From: Sorex araneus
Taxonomy: Eukaryota > Chordata > Mammalia > Eulipotyphla > Soricidae
DNA: 64,000 nt
Assembly: GCF_027595985.1 (NCBI RefSeq)
Contig: NC_073306.1
Span: 80,700,599 to 80,764,598 of the forward strand
Reading direction: 5' to 3'
Translations under genes and position numbers: made by a program
Notes under the pieces: generated by a model
The model's input: only the letters and a program-made list of their open reading frames with translations
Database searches by the model: none
Told to the model about the DNA's origin: nothing
Shown here: piece after piece, positions 1 to 10,898 of the stretch
Position numbering within the stretch: the stretch's first letter is position 1
Layout of the letters: each line of letters opens with the position of its first letter

Positions 1-237
1 CAGCCATAACATAGTGGGTAGAGGGTTTGCCTTGCATGCGACCGACCCGGGTTTGATTCCTCTGTCCCTCTCGGAGAGCCCAGCAAGTACTGAGAGTATC
101 TTGCCCGCACGGCAGAGCCTGGTAAGCTACCCGTGGCATATTCGATATGCCAAAAACAGTAACAAGTCTCACAATGGAGATGTTACTGGTGCCCGCTTGA
201 CCAAATTGAATGAACAGGATGACAGTGATACAATAAT
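1..237 (+). repeat. Type-B tRNA-headed SINE, 5' edge cut by window
   Basis: The copy has the tRNA-like head (A-box-like block, then a B-box-like GGTTTGATTCC) followed by the type-B body: CTCTCGGAGAGCCC, a GGCATATTCGATATGCC palindrome, and a tail of GATGACAGTGATACA. There is no poly(A). Its first bases may lie outside the window. It sits in a BRDT intron. Confidence 0.85.
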
Positions 238-943
238 AGGGACTTAAGTTAAGATTGAAGGAGAGGGGAAATACTCCTCTGGGATATGTTTGAAATACTA
301 ATGAATATCTGGTTGGAAAAATAAAACTAGAAAATTTTAGTAATAATAGAAACAAATTAATGAGCTAAACAAATATATCAACAGATATTTTTATTTTGCA
401 TTTTATTGTATTTTTAAGTTTTTAAAATTGAATCACCATGAAATAAACAGTTACAAAGCTGTTTATGATTGGGTTTCTTTCAGTCATACAATGTTCCAGC
501 ACCCATCCCTCCATCAGTGTACCTTTCCCACAACCAATGCACCCCCCACCCTACAGGTGTCTCTATGGCAGGCTCTCCCTCTCTCTCTCTCCCTCTCTCT
601 CTCTTCCTCTCTCTATCTCTCTTACCCTCTTTCTCTCTTCCTCTCTCCCTCTCCCCTCTCTTGCCCTCTCTCCCTCCCTTCCTCCCTCCTCCCCAGGTTT
701 TGGTTTACAGAGGGGTTATCTTACTTGTTTCTTTACCTACTTTCAGCATGCAGTTCTTATTCAAGAGTGATCATTTCCAACTATCGTTGTCAAAGTGGTT
801 CCTCCTCTATCACAACTGCCTTCTCCCCCAGCACCTGAATTGGACTTCCAACTGTGAACTAATCCTCTTGGCCCATGTTTCTACTGCCCTTGGGTATTAG
901 TTTTATACTGTTTTATGTTTTTGTTTTTGTTCTTTTTTAAAAA

Positions 944-1192
944 TCACTGGAGCGATAGCACAGTGGGTAGGGCATTTGCCTTGCATGCAGCCAACCTGGG
1001 TTCAATTCCTCTGTTCGTCTTGGAGAGCCCGGCAAGCTACCGAGAGTATCCCGCCCACACAGCAAAGCCTGGCAAGCTACCCATGGCATATTCGATATGC
1101 CAAAAAACAGTAACAAAAAGTCTCACAATGGAGAAATTAGTGGTGCCTGCTCAAGCAAATTGATGAGCAATGGGATGATAGTGATACAGTGA
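944..1192 (+). repeat. Type-B SINE nested in L1
   Basis: Complete type-B copy: head GGAGCGATAGCACAGTGGG, B-box-like GGTTCAATTCC, body, and a tail ending GATAGTGATACAGTG. It splits the 3' UTR of the antisense L1. Confidence 0.9.
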
Positions 1193-2295
1193 ATGTCCTA
1201 CACATGAGAGCAATCATTCTATGTCTGTCCCTGTCCTTCTGACTTGTTTTACTCAGCATAGTACTCTCCATTTTCATCCATTTGTAAGTGAATTTCATAA
1301 CTTTACTTTTCCTAATAACTGCCTAGTACTCCATTGTGTAGATGTACCATTGTTTCTTTATACAATTGTCTATTCTTGAGCACTTGTGTTGTTTTCAGAT
1401 TCTGGCTATTGTGAATAGTGCTGCTATGAACATAGAAGCACAGATGGCATTTCTGCTGTGTGTGTTTGTGTCCTCAATTGTATTCCTAGACGTGGTATTA
1501 CTGGGTCATGGACACTCAATTTCTAGTTTTTTAAGTAATGCCCACATCATTTTCCAAGAAGACTGGACCAGTTGGCATTCCCACCAACAGTGAACAAGAG
1601 TCCCTTTCTCCCCACATCTGTGCCAACACTGGTTGTTCTTATTCTTTTTGATGTGTGCAAGTCTCTGTGGTGTGAGAAGATATCTTATTGTTGTTTTGAT
1701 TTGCATCTGCCTGATGACTAGTAACGTAGAGCATTTTTTTTGTGTGCCTACTGGACACTTGTATTCTTTGAGAAAGTTTCTGTTGATTTCTTCTCCCCCT
1801 TTTTTGATGGGATTGGATGTGTTTTTTTCTTGTACAATTCTACCAGTGTCTTATAAATCTTGGTTATTAACTCCTTATCTTATGGTCATTGAGTAAATAG
1901 TTTTTCACATTCTGTAGGCTGTCTCTGTCTCTTGGTTACTGTTTCTTTTGAGGTGCAGAAGCTTCTTAGTTTAATGTAGTTCCATTTGTTTGTCCTTGCT
2001 TTCACTTGCTTGGTCAGTGGTGTTTCATCTTTGAAGATGCCTTTTTCTTCCCTCATGGAGAGTTTTACCTATATTTACCTCCATGATCTTTATGGATTCA
2101 GTCTGATATTGAGACCTTTAATCCATTTTTATCGGACTTTTGTTCCTGGCACCGGAGAGAGAGATCTGAGTTCATTTTATTTTTGTATATACTATCCAGT
2201 CTTCCCAGCACCACTTGTAGGAAGAGACTTTCCTTGCTCTACTTCATATTTCTTGCTCCCTTATCAAAGATTAAATAACCGTATATTTGAGAGTC

Positions 2296-2543
2296 GGGAC
2301 TGGAGTGATAGTACAGCGGGTAGGGTGTTTGCCTTGCATGCGACTGACACGGGTTTGATTCCTCTGTCTCTCTCGGAGAGCCCGGCAAACTACTGAGAGT
2401 ATACTGCCTGCATGGCAGAGCCTAGCAAGCTACCTCTGGCGTGTTCAATATGTCAAAAACAGTAACAAGTCTCACGATGGAGACGTTACTGGTGCCCGCT
2501 CGAGCAAATCGATAAACAACGGGACAACAGTGCTACAGTGCTA
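2296..2543 (+). repeat. Type-B SINE nested in L1 with target duplication
   Basis: Complete type-B copy whose tail ends in ACAGTGCTACAGTGCTA. TATATTTGAG occurs directly before and after it, so a target-site duplication of about 10 bp is visible although no A tail is present. Confidence 0.9.
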
Positions 2544-2640
2544 TATTTGAGTGTCAGGATATTCAACTCTATTCCATTGTTCTATGGATCTGTCTTTATT
2601 CCAATACCCTGCTATTTTAATTACTACCATACATGTGGTA

Positions 2641-3086
2641 CACTTTAAAGTTGGTGAATAAATGAACAGTTTGAGAAATAGGGGAGATGGTATAACAAAA
2701 GCCTAGGGTGATAGGTTTTCAGAAAACAGCCATAAAAAAACATCATATTTTATAAAGCATTGAGGTAAGAATAGAATCAGGTGAGAGATTTTCATTGGCA
2801 GGGTGAACTCTTGAGCATTGCAGAAGTTTTTTTGTAGTAGTCATTTGTGTTTGGGGTATAGTTGTAATGTTGTACATTGTGAAGGATGAAATGTGAATAA
2901 AAACCAATCTTTCATGAAGGTCTTTTGAAGAGGAAAGGAAGATAACGTTGGCTTTAACAGTGATGGAAGCCAGTTTGGGTTTGCTCTTTGTATTGCTCTT
3001 AAGTTTTTTGAATCGGGTTTTATGTTTGAGAGTTGTCAGAAAGAACTAGGATAGTAGTCAGTTTGATGAATTTGTTGAATATTGTA
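2641..3086. other. BRDT intron, no recognisable feature
   Basis: AT-rich sequence with no splice-site-bounded ORF and no repeat that I recognise. Confidence 0.5.
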
Positions 3087-3303
3087 TGGCGCGATAGCGC
3101 AGTGGGTAGGGCGTTCGCCTTGCACGCTGCCGACTTGGGTTCGATTCCTCCGCCCTTCTTGGAGAGCCCAGCAAGCTATTGAGAGTATCTCGCCTGCATG
3201 GATATGCCAAAAACAGTAACAACAAGTCTCACAGTGGAGATGTTACTGGTGCTCGCTCAAGCAAATTGATGAGCAATGGGATGACAGTGACAGTGACAGT
3301 GTA
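3087..3303 (+). repeat. Type-B SINE with (ACAGTG)n tail
   Basis: Head GGCGCGATAGCGCAGTGGG and the usual body, although part of the middle is deleted. The 3' end is a clean tandem repeat, GACAGTGACAGTGACAGTG, which shows the tail type of this SINE class well. Confidence 0.88.
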
Positions 3304-3784
3304 GTCACATAGGTTTGTTTAGCCATACTTCTGAAGTCTTACAGTATTAGATATGATAAAAGCAATCGAAAAATAATAGAATGCACTCAACATGATCTTT
3401 TATTTCTATTTTAGGAAAATATCATGTCTATAAAAAGTCAGGCTGTAAATATCTAAGCCTTCAGTTTGGATCATTTTATTGTAGCACTTTGTTTTATTTT
3501 TATATGTTGCTTCTGAGTAATAACATTTGTAAAGAGAAAATGCTTAATGTAGTTTTTGTATTGCATTTACTTTTTTTTAATTGGATCAGAGTGGTTCACA
3601 TTTGCCAACTGTAGGTGGCACCAAACCCAAGGGAAACTAAAAATGCTCTGTAGAATTTTGTTTTTCTGAAAGTTAATCAGTGACAATAAGTTTTTGGTTA
3701 AACTTTCCAATAGAAAAACTATTAAAGTTGCAGTGGAGAAATTTTTCATTGATTTCCTCCCTCCCTCCCTCCCTCCCTTCCTTC
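3304..3784. other. BRDT intron, no recognisable feature
   Basis: Unique-looking AT-rich sequence. It ends in a short CCCT run (3758-3780) next to an antisense SINE. Confidence 0.45.
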
Positions 3785-3947
3785 CTCCTTGGGTTAGCCA
3801 GCTATGCTCAGGGGTTGCTCCTGGTTCTGTACTCAGGAATTACTCTTGGTATGCCCGGGGACTATATGGGATGCCCTGTATTGAAGCCAGGTTGGACACA
3901 TGCAAGACCAATGCCCTTCCAGCTGTACTATCACTCTGGCCCCCATT
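3785..3947 (-). repeat. Diverged type-A SINE, antisense
   Basis: Reverse complement of the type-A body (GCTCAGGGGTTGCTCCTGG, GGGGACTATATGGGATGCC, ATGCAAGACCAATGCCCTTCC). Many substitutions suggest an old copy. Confidence 0.8.
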
Positions 3948-4098
3948 GATTTTCTTATTGGAAGTATTTGACAGAGTTTAGAGATTACATAACTGATTGA
4001 AGAAATAGAATTTTCAGGAGTTAACCTGTTTTCTTTAAAACTTCCCACATCATCTACATATGACTGGAAAATGTCTAATATTTTCTTTAAAATAGGTT

Positions 4099-4292
4099 GA
4101 GGGGCCAGAGCGATAGCACAGCGGGTAGGGCGTTTGCCTTGCACACGGCCAACCCAGGTTCGATCCCCGGCATCCCATATGGTCCCCCAAGCACCGCCAG
4201 GAGTAATTCCTGAGTGCAAAGCCAGGAGTAACCCCTTTGCATCGCTGGGTGTGACCCAAAAAGCAAAAAAAATAAAAATAAAAATAAATAAA
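4099..4292 (+). repeat. Type-A SINE, young copy
   Basis: Nearly canonical type-A copy: head GCGATAGCACAGCGGGTAGG, GGTTCGATCCC box, GGTCCCCCAAGCACCGCCAG body, and the GTGTGACCCAAAAAGC end followed by an A-rich tail. It forms a head-out inverted pair with the antisense copy at 4369-4541. Confidence 0.95.
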
Positions 4293-4368
4293 TAAAATAG
4301 GTTGAAATTTTTGCTCATAAAAGATTGCTTATTCTTACTGCTTCTACTTTCTCTTCTTTTTCTCTTTC

Positions 4369-4541
4369 TTTTTTTTTTGGCTTTTTGGGTCACACCCAGC
4401 GATGCAAAGGGGTTACTCCTGGCTCATGCACTCAGGAATTACTCCTGGCGGTGCTCAGGGGACCATATGGGATGCTGGAAATCAAACCCGGGTCAGCGAG
4501 TGCAAGGCAAACGCCCTACCCACTGTGCTATCGCTCCAGCT
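4369..4541 (-). repeat. Type-A SINE, antisense
   Basis: Mirror image of the preceding copy, starting with the poly(T) complement of the A tail and ending at the SINE 5' end (GCTATCGCTCCAGC). The spacer to its inverted partner is only about 75 bp. Confidence 0.95.
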
Positions 4542-4573
4542 CCTCTCTCCTTCATAAATAACAAAAAATTTAA

Positions 4574-4724
4574 TTTGGAGCTGAAGAGAGTACAGCAGGT
4601 AGGACTTTTGCATTGCATGATGCAGGCTCAGTCCCCTATGCCATGTACCAAACTCTGCCAGGAGTCATCCCTGAGTACAGAGCCAGGAATAAACAGTGAG
4701 CTCCGCAGAGTGTGGCCCAAAGGG
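4574..4724 (+). repeat. Old type-A SINE
   Basis: Recognisable but strongly diverged type-A copy (AGAGAGTACAGCAGGTAGG, TGCCAGGAGTCATCCCTGAG, GTGTGGCCCA). Confidence 0.7.
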
Positions 4725-4744
4725 AAGTTTATTCAGTTGTTTGG

Positions 4745-5022
4745 TTCCCTCCCTCTCTCCCTTTCTCCCCTCCCTTCCTCTTTCCTCCCCCCTCCCCTTC
4801 CTTTCTCCCCCTCCCCTTCCTTTCTCCCCCTTCCCTTTCCTTTCTCCCTCCCTTTCCTTTCTCCCTCCCTTTCCTTTCTCCCTCCCTCCCTCCCTCCCTC
4901 CCTCCCTCCCTCCCTCCCTCCCTCCCTTCCTTCCTTCCTTCCTTCCTTCCTTCCTTCCTTCCTTCCTTCCTTCCTTCCTTCCTTCCTTCCTTCCTTCCTT
5001 CCTTCCCTTCCTCCTCCCTTTC
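4745..5022 (+). repeat. 278-nt uninterrupted polypyrimidine tract
   Basis: Every base from 4745 to 5022 is C or T. The tract grades from mixed CCCT/CTTT units into (CCCT)n at about 4880-4925 and (CCTT)n at about 4925-5005. The long proline/serine/leucine and lysine/glycine/glutamate ORFs over it are translations of the simple repeat, not genes. Confidence 0.97.
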
Positions 5023-5101
5023 GTTTTCTTCAGTGCCATGGATTGAACCCAGTGTCTCACAAACAGGGGACATAAATTCTACTGCTGAGCCATATCTGAC
5101 C

Positions 5102-5200
5102 CCTTTACTGAGCGGTATTAAGAATTTTAGGAATCCTTTACTGAGCGGTATTAAGAATTTTAGGAATCCTTTACTGAGCGGTATTAAGAATTTTAGGAAT
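5102..5200 (+). repeat. Three exact tandem copies of a 33-bp unit
   Basis: Units start at 5102, 5135 and 5168 and are identical. The last 17 bases (AAGAATTTTAGGAATCC) recur after the SINE at 5205-5378, so they served as its target duplication. Confidence 0.95.
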
Positions 5201-5204
5201 CCTG

Positions 5205-5378
5205 GGCCTAAGAGTTAGTGCAGCTGGTAGGGTGCTTGCCTTGCATGGGACTGACCAAGACTGGATCCCCAGCATTCAGTGTGATACCCTGAGCTCTGCT
5301 TGAAGTGATTTCTGAGTACAGAACCTGAAGTAATCCCTAAGCATTGCCAGTTGTGGCTCCAAAACAAAAACAAAACAA
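5205..5378 (+). repeat. Diverged type-A SINE with 17-bp target duplication
   Basis: Diverged type-A head and body with the 3' end CAGTTGTGGCTCCAAAACAA. AAGAATTTTAGGAATCC flanks both sides, which defines the insertion precisely. Confidence 0.85.
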
Positions 5379-5732
5379 AGAATTTTAGGAATCCCATTGG
5401 GGACGTGCCTGCCTTCCACAACCCAGGAGATTTCTATGCCTCTTCCCTTTCATTATTTACCTTTTTTCTTAAATAAAATCTTTTTCTGAATTCTGCCAGA
5501 AAAATGGGGAACAGGGATGTGGCTTAAGTGGTAGATGTCTTGTATATGCCAAGTACTGGGTTGAATCTTGACACTAAATACTCCCACCCTCACCCCCCAG
5601 ACACTATTAGATGTGATCTCATGACAATAAATTTTCTAAATTTAAATTAAAATAATAATTAAAAAATACTATGCTATTCTGTCAATGTGAATAAACAACA
5701 GTGAAAAAGCAAATCAAAAAGTTTACCATATA

Positions 5733-5905
5733 GGGGCTGGAACAGTAGCACAGCGGGTAGGGCATTTGCCTTGCACGTGGCCGACCTGGGTTCGATTCCC
5801 AGCATCCCATATGGTCCCCTGAGCACCGCCAGGAGTAATTCCTGAGTGCAAAACCAGGAGGAACCCCTGTGCATCGCCACGTGTGACCCAAAAACAAAAA
5901 CAAAA
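5733..5905 (+). repeat. Type-A SINE with target duplication
   Basis: Near-canonical type-A copy. AAAAAGTTTACCATATA occurs on both sides (about 5716 and about 5906). Confidence 0.93.
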
Positions 5906-6130
5906 AAAGTTTACCATATATGAGCGGGAAAAAAAGGAGACGAGATTTATCTTCTCTCTCTCTCTTTTTTTTTACAAATGTGCATTTCACAGAAAGGGCC
6001 ATTTGAGCTAGGTATTAAAGGAGAAACTCATGTGTATCTAAGATTTGAAGGCATTTGGATAGAGGGAATAACATAAACACGTGTAATCGTGCAACCTGTA
6101 ATTCAGTGTGATTTAAAATAAGATAAATTG

Positions 6131-6250
6131 GAGGCTGGGGCAGTAGTACAATGAGCCACCTTGCATGTGGCCAACCTGGGTTCTATCACCAGCACTCTAA
6201 GAGTAAGCCCTGAGTACTGCTGGTTGTAGCCCCAAAACCAAAACAAAGTG
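6131..6250 (+). repeat. Old, internally deleted type-A SINE
   Basis: Head GGGGCAGTAGTACAATG and the end GGTTGTAGCCCCAAAACC are recognisable. The middle of the body is deleted. Confidence 0.65.
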
Positions 6251-6819
6251 AAACAAAAAGTAGCTAAATGGAAATACAGTAAAATAATTTGGGAAAGGTA
6301 GACCAGGTTCACATTCTAAGAAACTTGTTATATAAAGATAGTGGGTGTAATAAGGAAATGGTGAAGGCAGTGGACAGCTGATGAAGGGTATTTTTACTCA
6401 AAGTAGAGGAATTAATCTGACAATGTTGTATCAGTCATTTGGAAGAATGAATCTTCAGGACCAGAGAAGAAACAGTTCAGCTGGGCTATTGTAGCAGTTT
6501 GGAGGAAAATGAAGTAAAGTTTTTGGAAATAAAAGGGGAAAGTTGAAGGCACTTATAGAGGTAGAGTGAGCAAGTCTTCTGTTTTTCATAGTAAAAGGAT
6601 AGATGATGCTGGTGGTTAGGTTGTTGTGTGGATCCTGTTCCAGGATGGGGAATGACTTGAAACAGATGAAAAACAAATATCTGAAGGAAGATGAGTTTTA
6701 TTTGCTTAGGGAATATGAAGGGAACATGAAGTTGAGTTTTGAAGTGTCAGAGGGTCATCAAAGTGTACTCTTGACCATCTCTGAATATTTCATGCAGATC
6801 ACTTTAACTGACCACTTTT
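6251..6819. other. BRDT intron, no recognisable feature
   Basis: Purine-rich unique sequence. The ORFs here have no splice-site context and no family resemblance that I can name. Confidence 0.45.
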
Positions 6820-6965
6820 CTTTGTTTGGGGGCCTGAGAACCACTCTGACAATACTACAGGCCTGCTTTCTGATAGTGCTCAGGAGATCATATGTGGTGC
6901 CAGCAATTGAACCATTGTTGGCTGCATGCAATACAAGTTCCCTTAAGCCCTTACTACTTCTCTGG
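6820..6965 (-). repeat. Old type-A SINE, antisense
   Basis: Reverse-complement landmarks TAGTGCTCAGGAGATCATAT and GGCTGCATGCAA are present with heavy divergence. Confidence 0.65.
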
Positions 6966-7004
6966 GACTCATATCTACCTACTTTTATTTTATTTTATTT
7001 TATT

Positions 7005-7171
7005 TTTGCTTTTTGGGTCACACCTGGCGATGCACAGGGGTTACTCCTGGCTCTGCACTCAGTAATTACACCTGTCCGTGCTCAGGGGACCATATGGGAT
7101 GCTGGGATTTGAACCTGGGTCGGCCACGTGCAAGGCAAACGCCCTACCCGCTGTGCTATCTCTCCAGCCCC
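7005..7171 (-). repeat. Type-A SINE, antisense, with target duplication
   Basis: Near-canonical antisense copy (GCTTTTTGGGTCACACC through GCTATCTCTCCAGCCCC). ATCTACCTACTTTTA is found on both sides (about 6971 and about 7173). Confidence 0.94.
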
Positions 7172-8563
7172 ATCTACCTACTTTTAAATGCTGATGATAC
7201 TCTGGGTGGCCTCATTAAACCTCATTGCTTTACTCCATGACTTTCTGGAGATGCTCTACAGCATAAGTAACTAACATAATGATCTTCCTCAGCTATCAAA
7301 GCAGTAGGTTTGAAGCAGTCTTTCCATTTATCTGTTGATCATTCATTCTTTTTATGGTGACATATACAAAGTTTGAAAGGGCAGTGATAAGCTTGGAAGA
7401 CGGCTCAATGTCTTAAGATAACCTGAGTTAAACTCCCCCTCCCCTCCATCCCTGCCTCTCACACACTGAGAGACCCTGACAGCCCTATTCTTCCCAAGGA
7501 AGATAGGGTCTCGATGATGGCTCAGAAGCTTGGAAAACTTACAGGACAAACAGGAAGTCTTGAGCGTTATTCTCTATGCTCCCATCCTGACCAGAGTTTG
7601 AGGTCTACATTGAGGGAAAGGAAAAGAGTGGGGCATTGATCTGGATGATGTCTTTGATATTTGTCTCTTCTAATCCAATTTTTACAACTCGGGAACCCAG
7701 GCACAAACTATGTTAATACAGCTTTACTTAACATTTTCCTAGACATCATATAGGCATGTCAAAATATCAAGATAGAAATTTTGTCCTTTTCCCCATAGTG
7801 CCAGAGTTCATACCCAGGGCCCTTATGCATAAAAAGAATATATTTTGCCATTAAGCTATATATACAGAGTCTTGAGTTTTATTTTCAGTTTCCACTCTTA
7901 ATTTTTTCCTATTTTTTCGTATGTATTTTCAGGGGTTAGGGTCTTGGATCACACCTGGAAGTGCTGGGGGATACTCCTCTGTTCCTGAGAATTTCTTCTA
8001 ATGTAATCAAACCCGGACCTCTCTTTGAGCTGTATCTCCCACTCTCAGCCTTCCCTTCTGAATAATGGCACAGATACCAATCATTGGGGGTTTTATAGAA
8101 ATTTGATTCTCCATTCTGCTATCTCTCCATGCTCCTCTAAGGGCACACATACCAATTTCCTGGCCAATGCGCTCAAGAGCTTTAACAATGCAGAAATGAG
8201 AAGCATATGGCAGGGCCTGTAATTAGGCCATGCTCCAAAGTCATTGTCCAGTGTCAGACAGTGATGAGAAAGCATGGTTATAATAACAAATTTGAATTGT
8301 CATTGGCCACATGCTGGAGAAATGTGGCCACATGCTGGGGAAATTGTTGTAACCTACATATCCAGATTAAACCAGGAGAAGTAACCAGCCCCAAATTTGA
8401 TGTGTAACTCAAATATCTAGAAAAATGGCAGCATAAATCTCCTGTCTTGTTAGTTTAGTTTCATTGTATTAACAAAATCAACTATTTGGCATCGTGGATC
8501 AGGAATAAGTGAGATGAAAACATGAGTGGAAAAATCCTGGGATTCTTTTCCCAATGTGTGTGT

Positions 8564-8600
<37 letters not shown>

Positions 8601-8755
8601 GATGTCTCAATGGAGGAAAAAGGAATTTACTTCTCTTGATATTTGTATTCTATTTATTAAATAATATCTGGTTTTAAGTAGAGAAGAATATGGTTCCATA
8701 TATTACAGTTCTTCTCCCTAATTTAAAATATTTGTTTCTGAAAAAAAAAGAATTT
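7172..8755. other. BRDT intron with a weak SINE and a TG microsatellite
   Basis: Mostly unique sequence. A very diverged antisense SINE lies at about 7925-8040, and a (TG)n run at 8555-8597. GGCCACATGCTGG occurs twice near 8306 and 8328 as a short local duplication. No exon is recognised. Confidence 0.5.
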
Positions 8756-8932
8756 TGGGGGCTGGAGCGATAGCACAGTGGGTAGGGCGTTTGCCTTGCA
8801 CATGGCCGACCCGGGTTCGAATCCCAGCATCCCATATGGTCCCCTGAGCACTGCCAGGAGTAATTCCTGAGTGTAGAACCAGGAGTAACCCTTGCATCGC
8901 CGGGTATGACCCAAAAAGCAAAAAAAAAAAAA
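8756..8932 (+). repeat. Type-A SINE
   Basis: Near-canonical copy with a 12-A tail, flanked by GAATTTT on each side. Confidence 0.93.
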
Positions 8933-8983
8933 CACGAATTTTTTAGTACTGAGAAAACATATAATGGGTCATTTAGGGGTGTG

Positions 8984-9026
8984 TATATATATATGTATAT
9001 ATATGCATATATATACATATATATAC
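8984..9026. repeat. AT/ATATGT microsatellite
   Basis: Alternating TATATA with interspersed G and C. A similar run with an embedded (AC)n lies at 9423-9472. Confidence 0.85.
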
Positions 9027-9133
9027 AGACATTTAAATTTCTTCTTTTATTCAATTTATTTCACTTGACAATGGTCTGTCTTGCCTTCCAACTCTGTCTC
9101 CTAGCCTTAATTCTTTCTCTCTCTCTCTCTCTC

Positions 9134-9320
9134 TTTTTTTTTTTTTTTTTTTTTGCTTTTTGGGTCAGACCTGGCCGATGCACAGGGGTTACTCCTGGCT
9201 TTGTACTCAGGAATTACTCCTGGCGGTGCTCAGGGGACCATATAGGATACTGGGAATTGAACCTGGGTCAGTCGCATGCAAGGCAAACACCTTCCCAACT
9301 GTGCTATCACTCCAGCCCCC
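9134..9320 (-). repeat. Type-A SINE, antisense, with target duplication
   Basis: Starts with an 18-T run and ends at the SINE 5' end. CCTTAATTCT flanks it on both sides (about 9105 and about 9319). A short CT run separates the left target copy from the T tract. Confidence 0.93.
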
Positions 9321-9422
9321 TTAATTCTCTTTTTAAAGCCTCGAGTCCAACTAGTATGCTTTACTCAAAGAACTAGTTAAGGGGATTATTGGTAGTAAAA
9401 GCTTAAAAGTAAGTTCCTACTA

Positions 9423-9472
9423 TATGTATATATATATATACACACACACATACATATATATATATACATATG
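9423..9472. repeat. Compound AT/AC microsatellite
   Basis: TATATATATA, then ACACACACA, then TATATATATA. Confidence 0.85.
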
Positions 9473-9656
9473 AACAGTATTTTCTGATTATGTGTTAACA
9501 AAAATAGTCATGGGGAGAGTGAATGAGAGGGGTCCTAAGCGGGTGGGGGAGTAGGCATTCTGCTGGTATGTGTGGTATTAGAATGACTTATACATTAAAT
9601 TAGTATTAGTAGTATTTTAAAATTATACTACTACAATAAAAATAAGGGGGAAACAA

Positions 9657-9825
9657 GGCCAGAGTGATAGTGCAATGGTTAAAGTGCTTGCCTTGCACTT
9701 GGCTAACCCAGGTTCAAGCCCCAGCACCTCAGATGGTCCCTCAAGCCCTACCAGGAGCGCTCCTTGAGCTCAGAGCCAGAAGTAAGCTTGGAACACTTGC
9801 AGATGTGGCCCAAACACCAAAAATA
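9657..9825 (+). repeat. Diverged type-A SINE
   Basis: Head GAGTGATAGTGCAATGG, B-box-like GGTTCAAGCCC, and the end GATGTGGCCCAAACACC. It is an older subfamily with a different 3' body. Confidence 0.8.
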
Positions 9826-10797
9826 TGGGGAACAGAGAAACACACACAAGCCCCAAATCAGTCAGTTATTGAGAATAATGAAGCTAATATAAATACAGAG
9901 GTGTGAAATATGTACTATTGAAAACCAATGGTAAATTGATGAAAGGTTAATTTTAAAAACTGATAGTCACTTGGTTTTCTTGTTTCTCCTCTGGATTTAT
10001 TACATTGATTAGCACTTCTAGATAAGACCTAGAGAATTGAAGCAGAAAATGACTCTGTTTCTACTTCCAGATGTACTTGGTCGTAAATGACTGAAACTCA
10101 AATAGCTTAAGCAATAGGCAACTTTGTTAACACACAAAATCAATATCCAAAGGGAGGTCAGTTGTTTAAGTATGATTTGACAGTGCTTAAGCTCTGTCTA
10201 TAATTATCTTTACTCATAATAAGTGAAATATTTATATGAAAACAACAATTAACATGATTAACAATTAACATGATTCCATAGTTTTGTTTTGTTTTTTACC
10301 TCAGAAATAAGTGAGACTTTGGAATTTTTTACTTGCATTTTCACACTAGTTATTTTAGATCTGGTGTCTTTGATATTACCCTGTTTTGTTAAGTCTGGCC
10401 ACCAGGCAGAATCTTTCCTCGAATGCCATGCATTGGCTGAGACCTTCTCTCTCCCAAATGACTCACTGGGCCTGGAGGCTGATTACCATGATTGAAACAG
10501 CCCAATCAAGGCCTGAATCTGGGGCTGAGGTCTGTCTACACTCTGGAAAACTGCTATTTCTTAGGCACAGAGCAATTAGGTTTTAGTGTATGAGCCACAG
10601 TACCAGCTATTTCTATCATGTATTATCTTACATAATAGACCCATGTAAGGGTCTATCTCACTGTGATTCAGCAGAAAAGTTTTTTAAAAAAAGACATTAG
10701 TCATTTTATGTTTCATACTTTCTAACACAGGTAAAAAATATCAAATTCTAGACAAAAAGAAATTAAATTATACTGTTGTTAAAATGTGTGCATCTAG
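9826..10797. other. BRDT intron sequence before the exon at 10798
   Basis: Unique AT-rich intron that ends in the acceptor GTGTGCATCTAG. No other feature is recognised. Confidence 0.5.
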
Positions 10798-10898
10798 GTG
10801 ATTCTGAACAACAGTTGAATGATCAAACTGTGATGCATCAGTCTGATGATAATACCCCATTGGTGCTAGAATCTGAATGTCAAGTTCCTGTACAGAAG
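10798..10898 (+). CDS. BRDT: BRDT coding exon (C-terminal region)
   Basis: This is an internal exon of the testis-specific BET bromodomain protein, a chromatin reader of acetylated histones in male germ cells. It is 101 bp long, bounded by an AG acceptor (CATCTAG) and a GTAAGA donor. The first two bases complete a codon begun upstream, and the remainder encodes 33 residues starting DSEQQLNDQTVMHQSD and ending VPVQK. This is a low-complexity, acidic/glutamine-rich linker between the upstream domains and the C-terminal motif. It ends in phase 0, matching the start of the next exon at 15205. The identification rests on the later exons; alone, this exon would only be suggestive. Confidence 0.82.

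Larger units (their letters stand above)
420..2640 (-). mobile_element. 5'-truncated L1, antisense, with two nested SINEs
   Basis: Read on the minus strand, this is the end of L1 ORF2 followed by the L1 3' UTR. The minus frame near 1506-1706 contains the motif IRYLLTPQRLAHIKKNKNNQ, seen in other L1 copies here. The 3' end with its A-rich tail lies at 420. The 3' UTR contains a CT-rich tract at about 555-690. Two type-B SINEs (944-1192 and 2296-2543) interrupt it. Frameshifts and stops show it is dead. Confidence 0.85.

Noticed and set aside
4665..5073. Long ORFs rich in Arg/Lys/Gly/Glu or Pro/Ser/Leu
   Set aside because: Pure translation of the CCTT/CCCT microsatellite in several frames.
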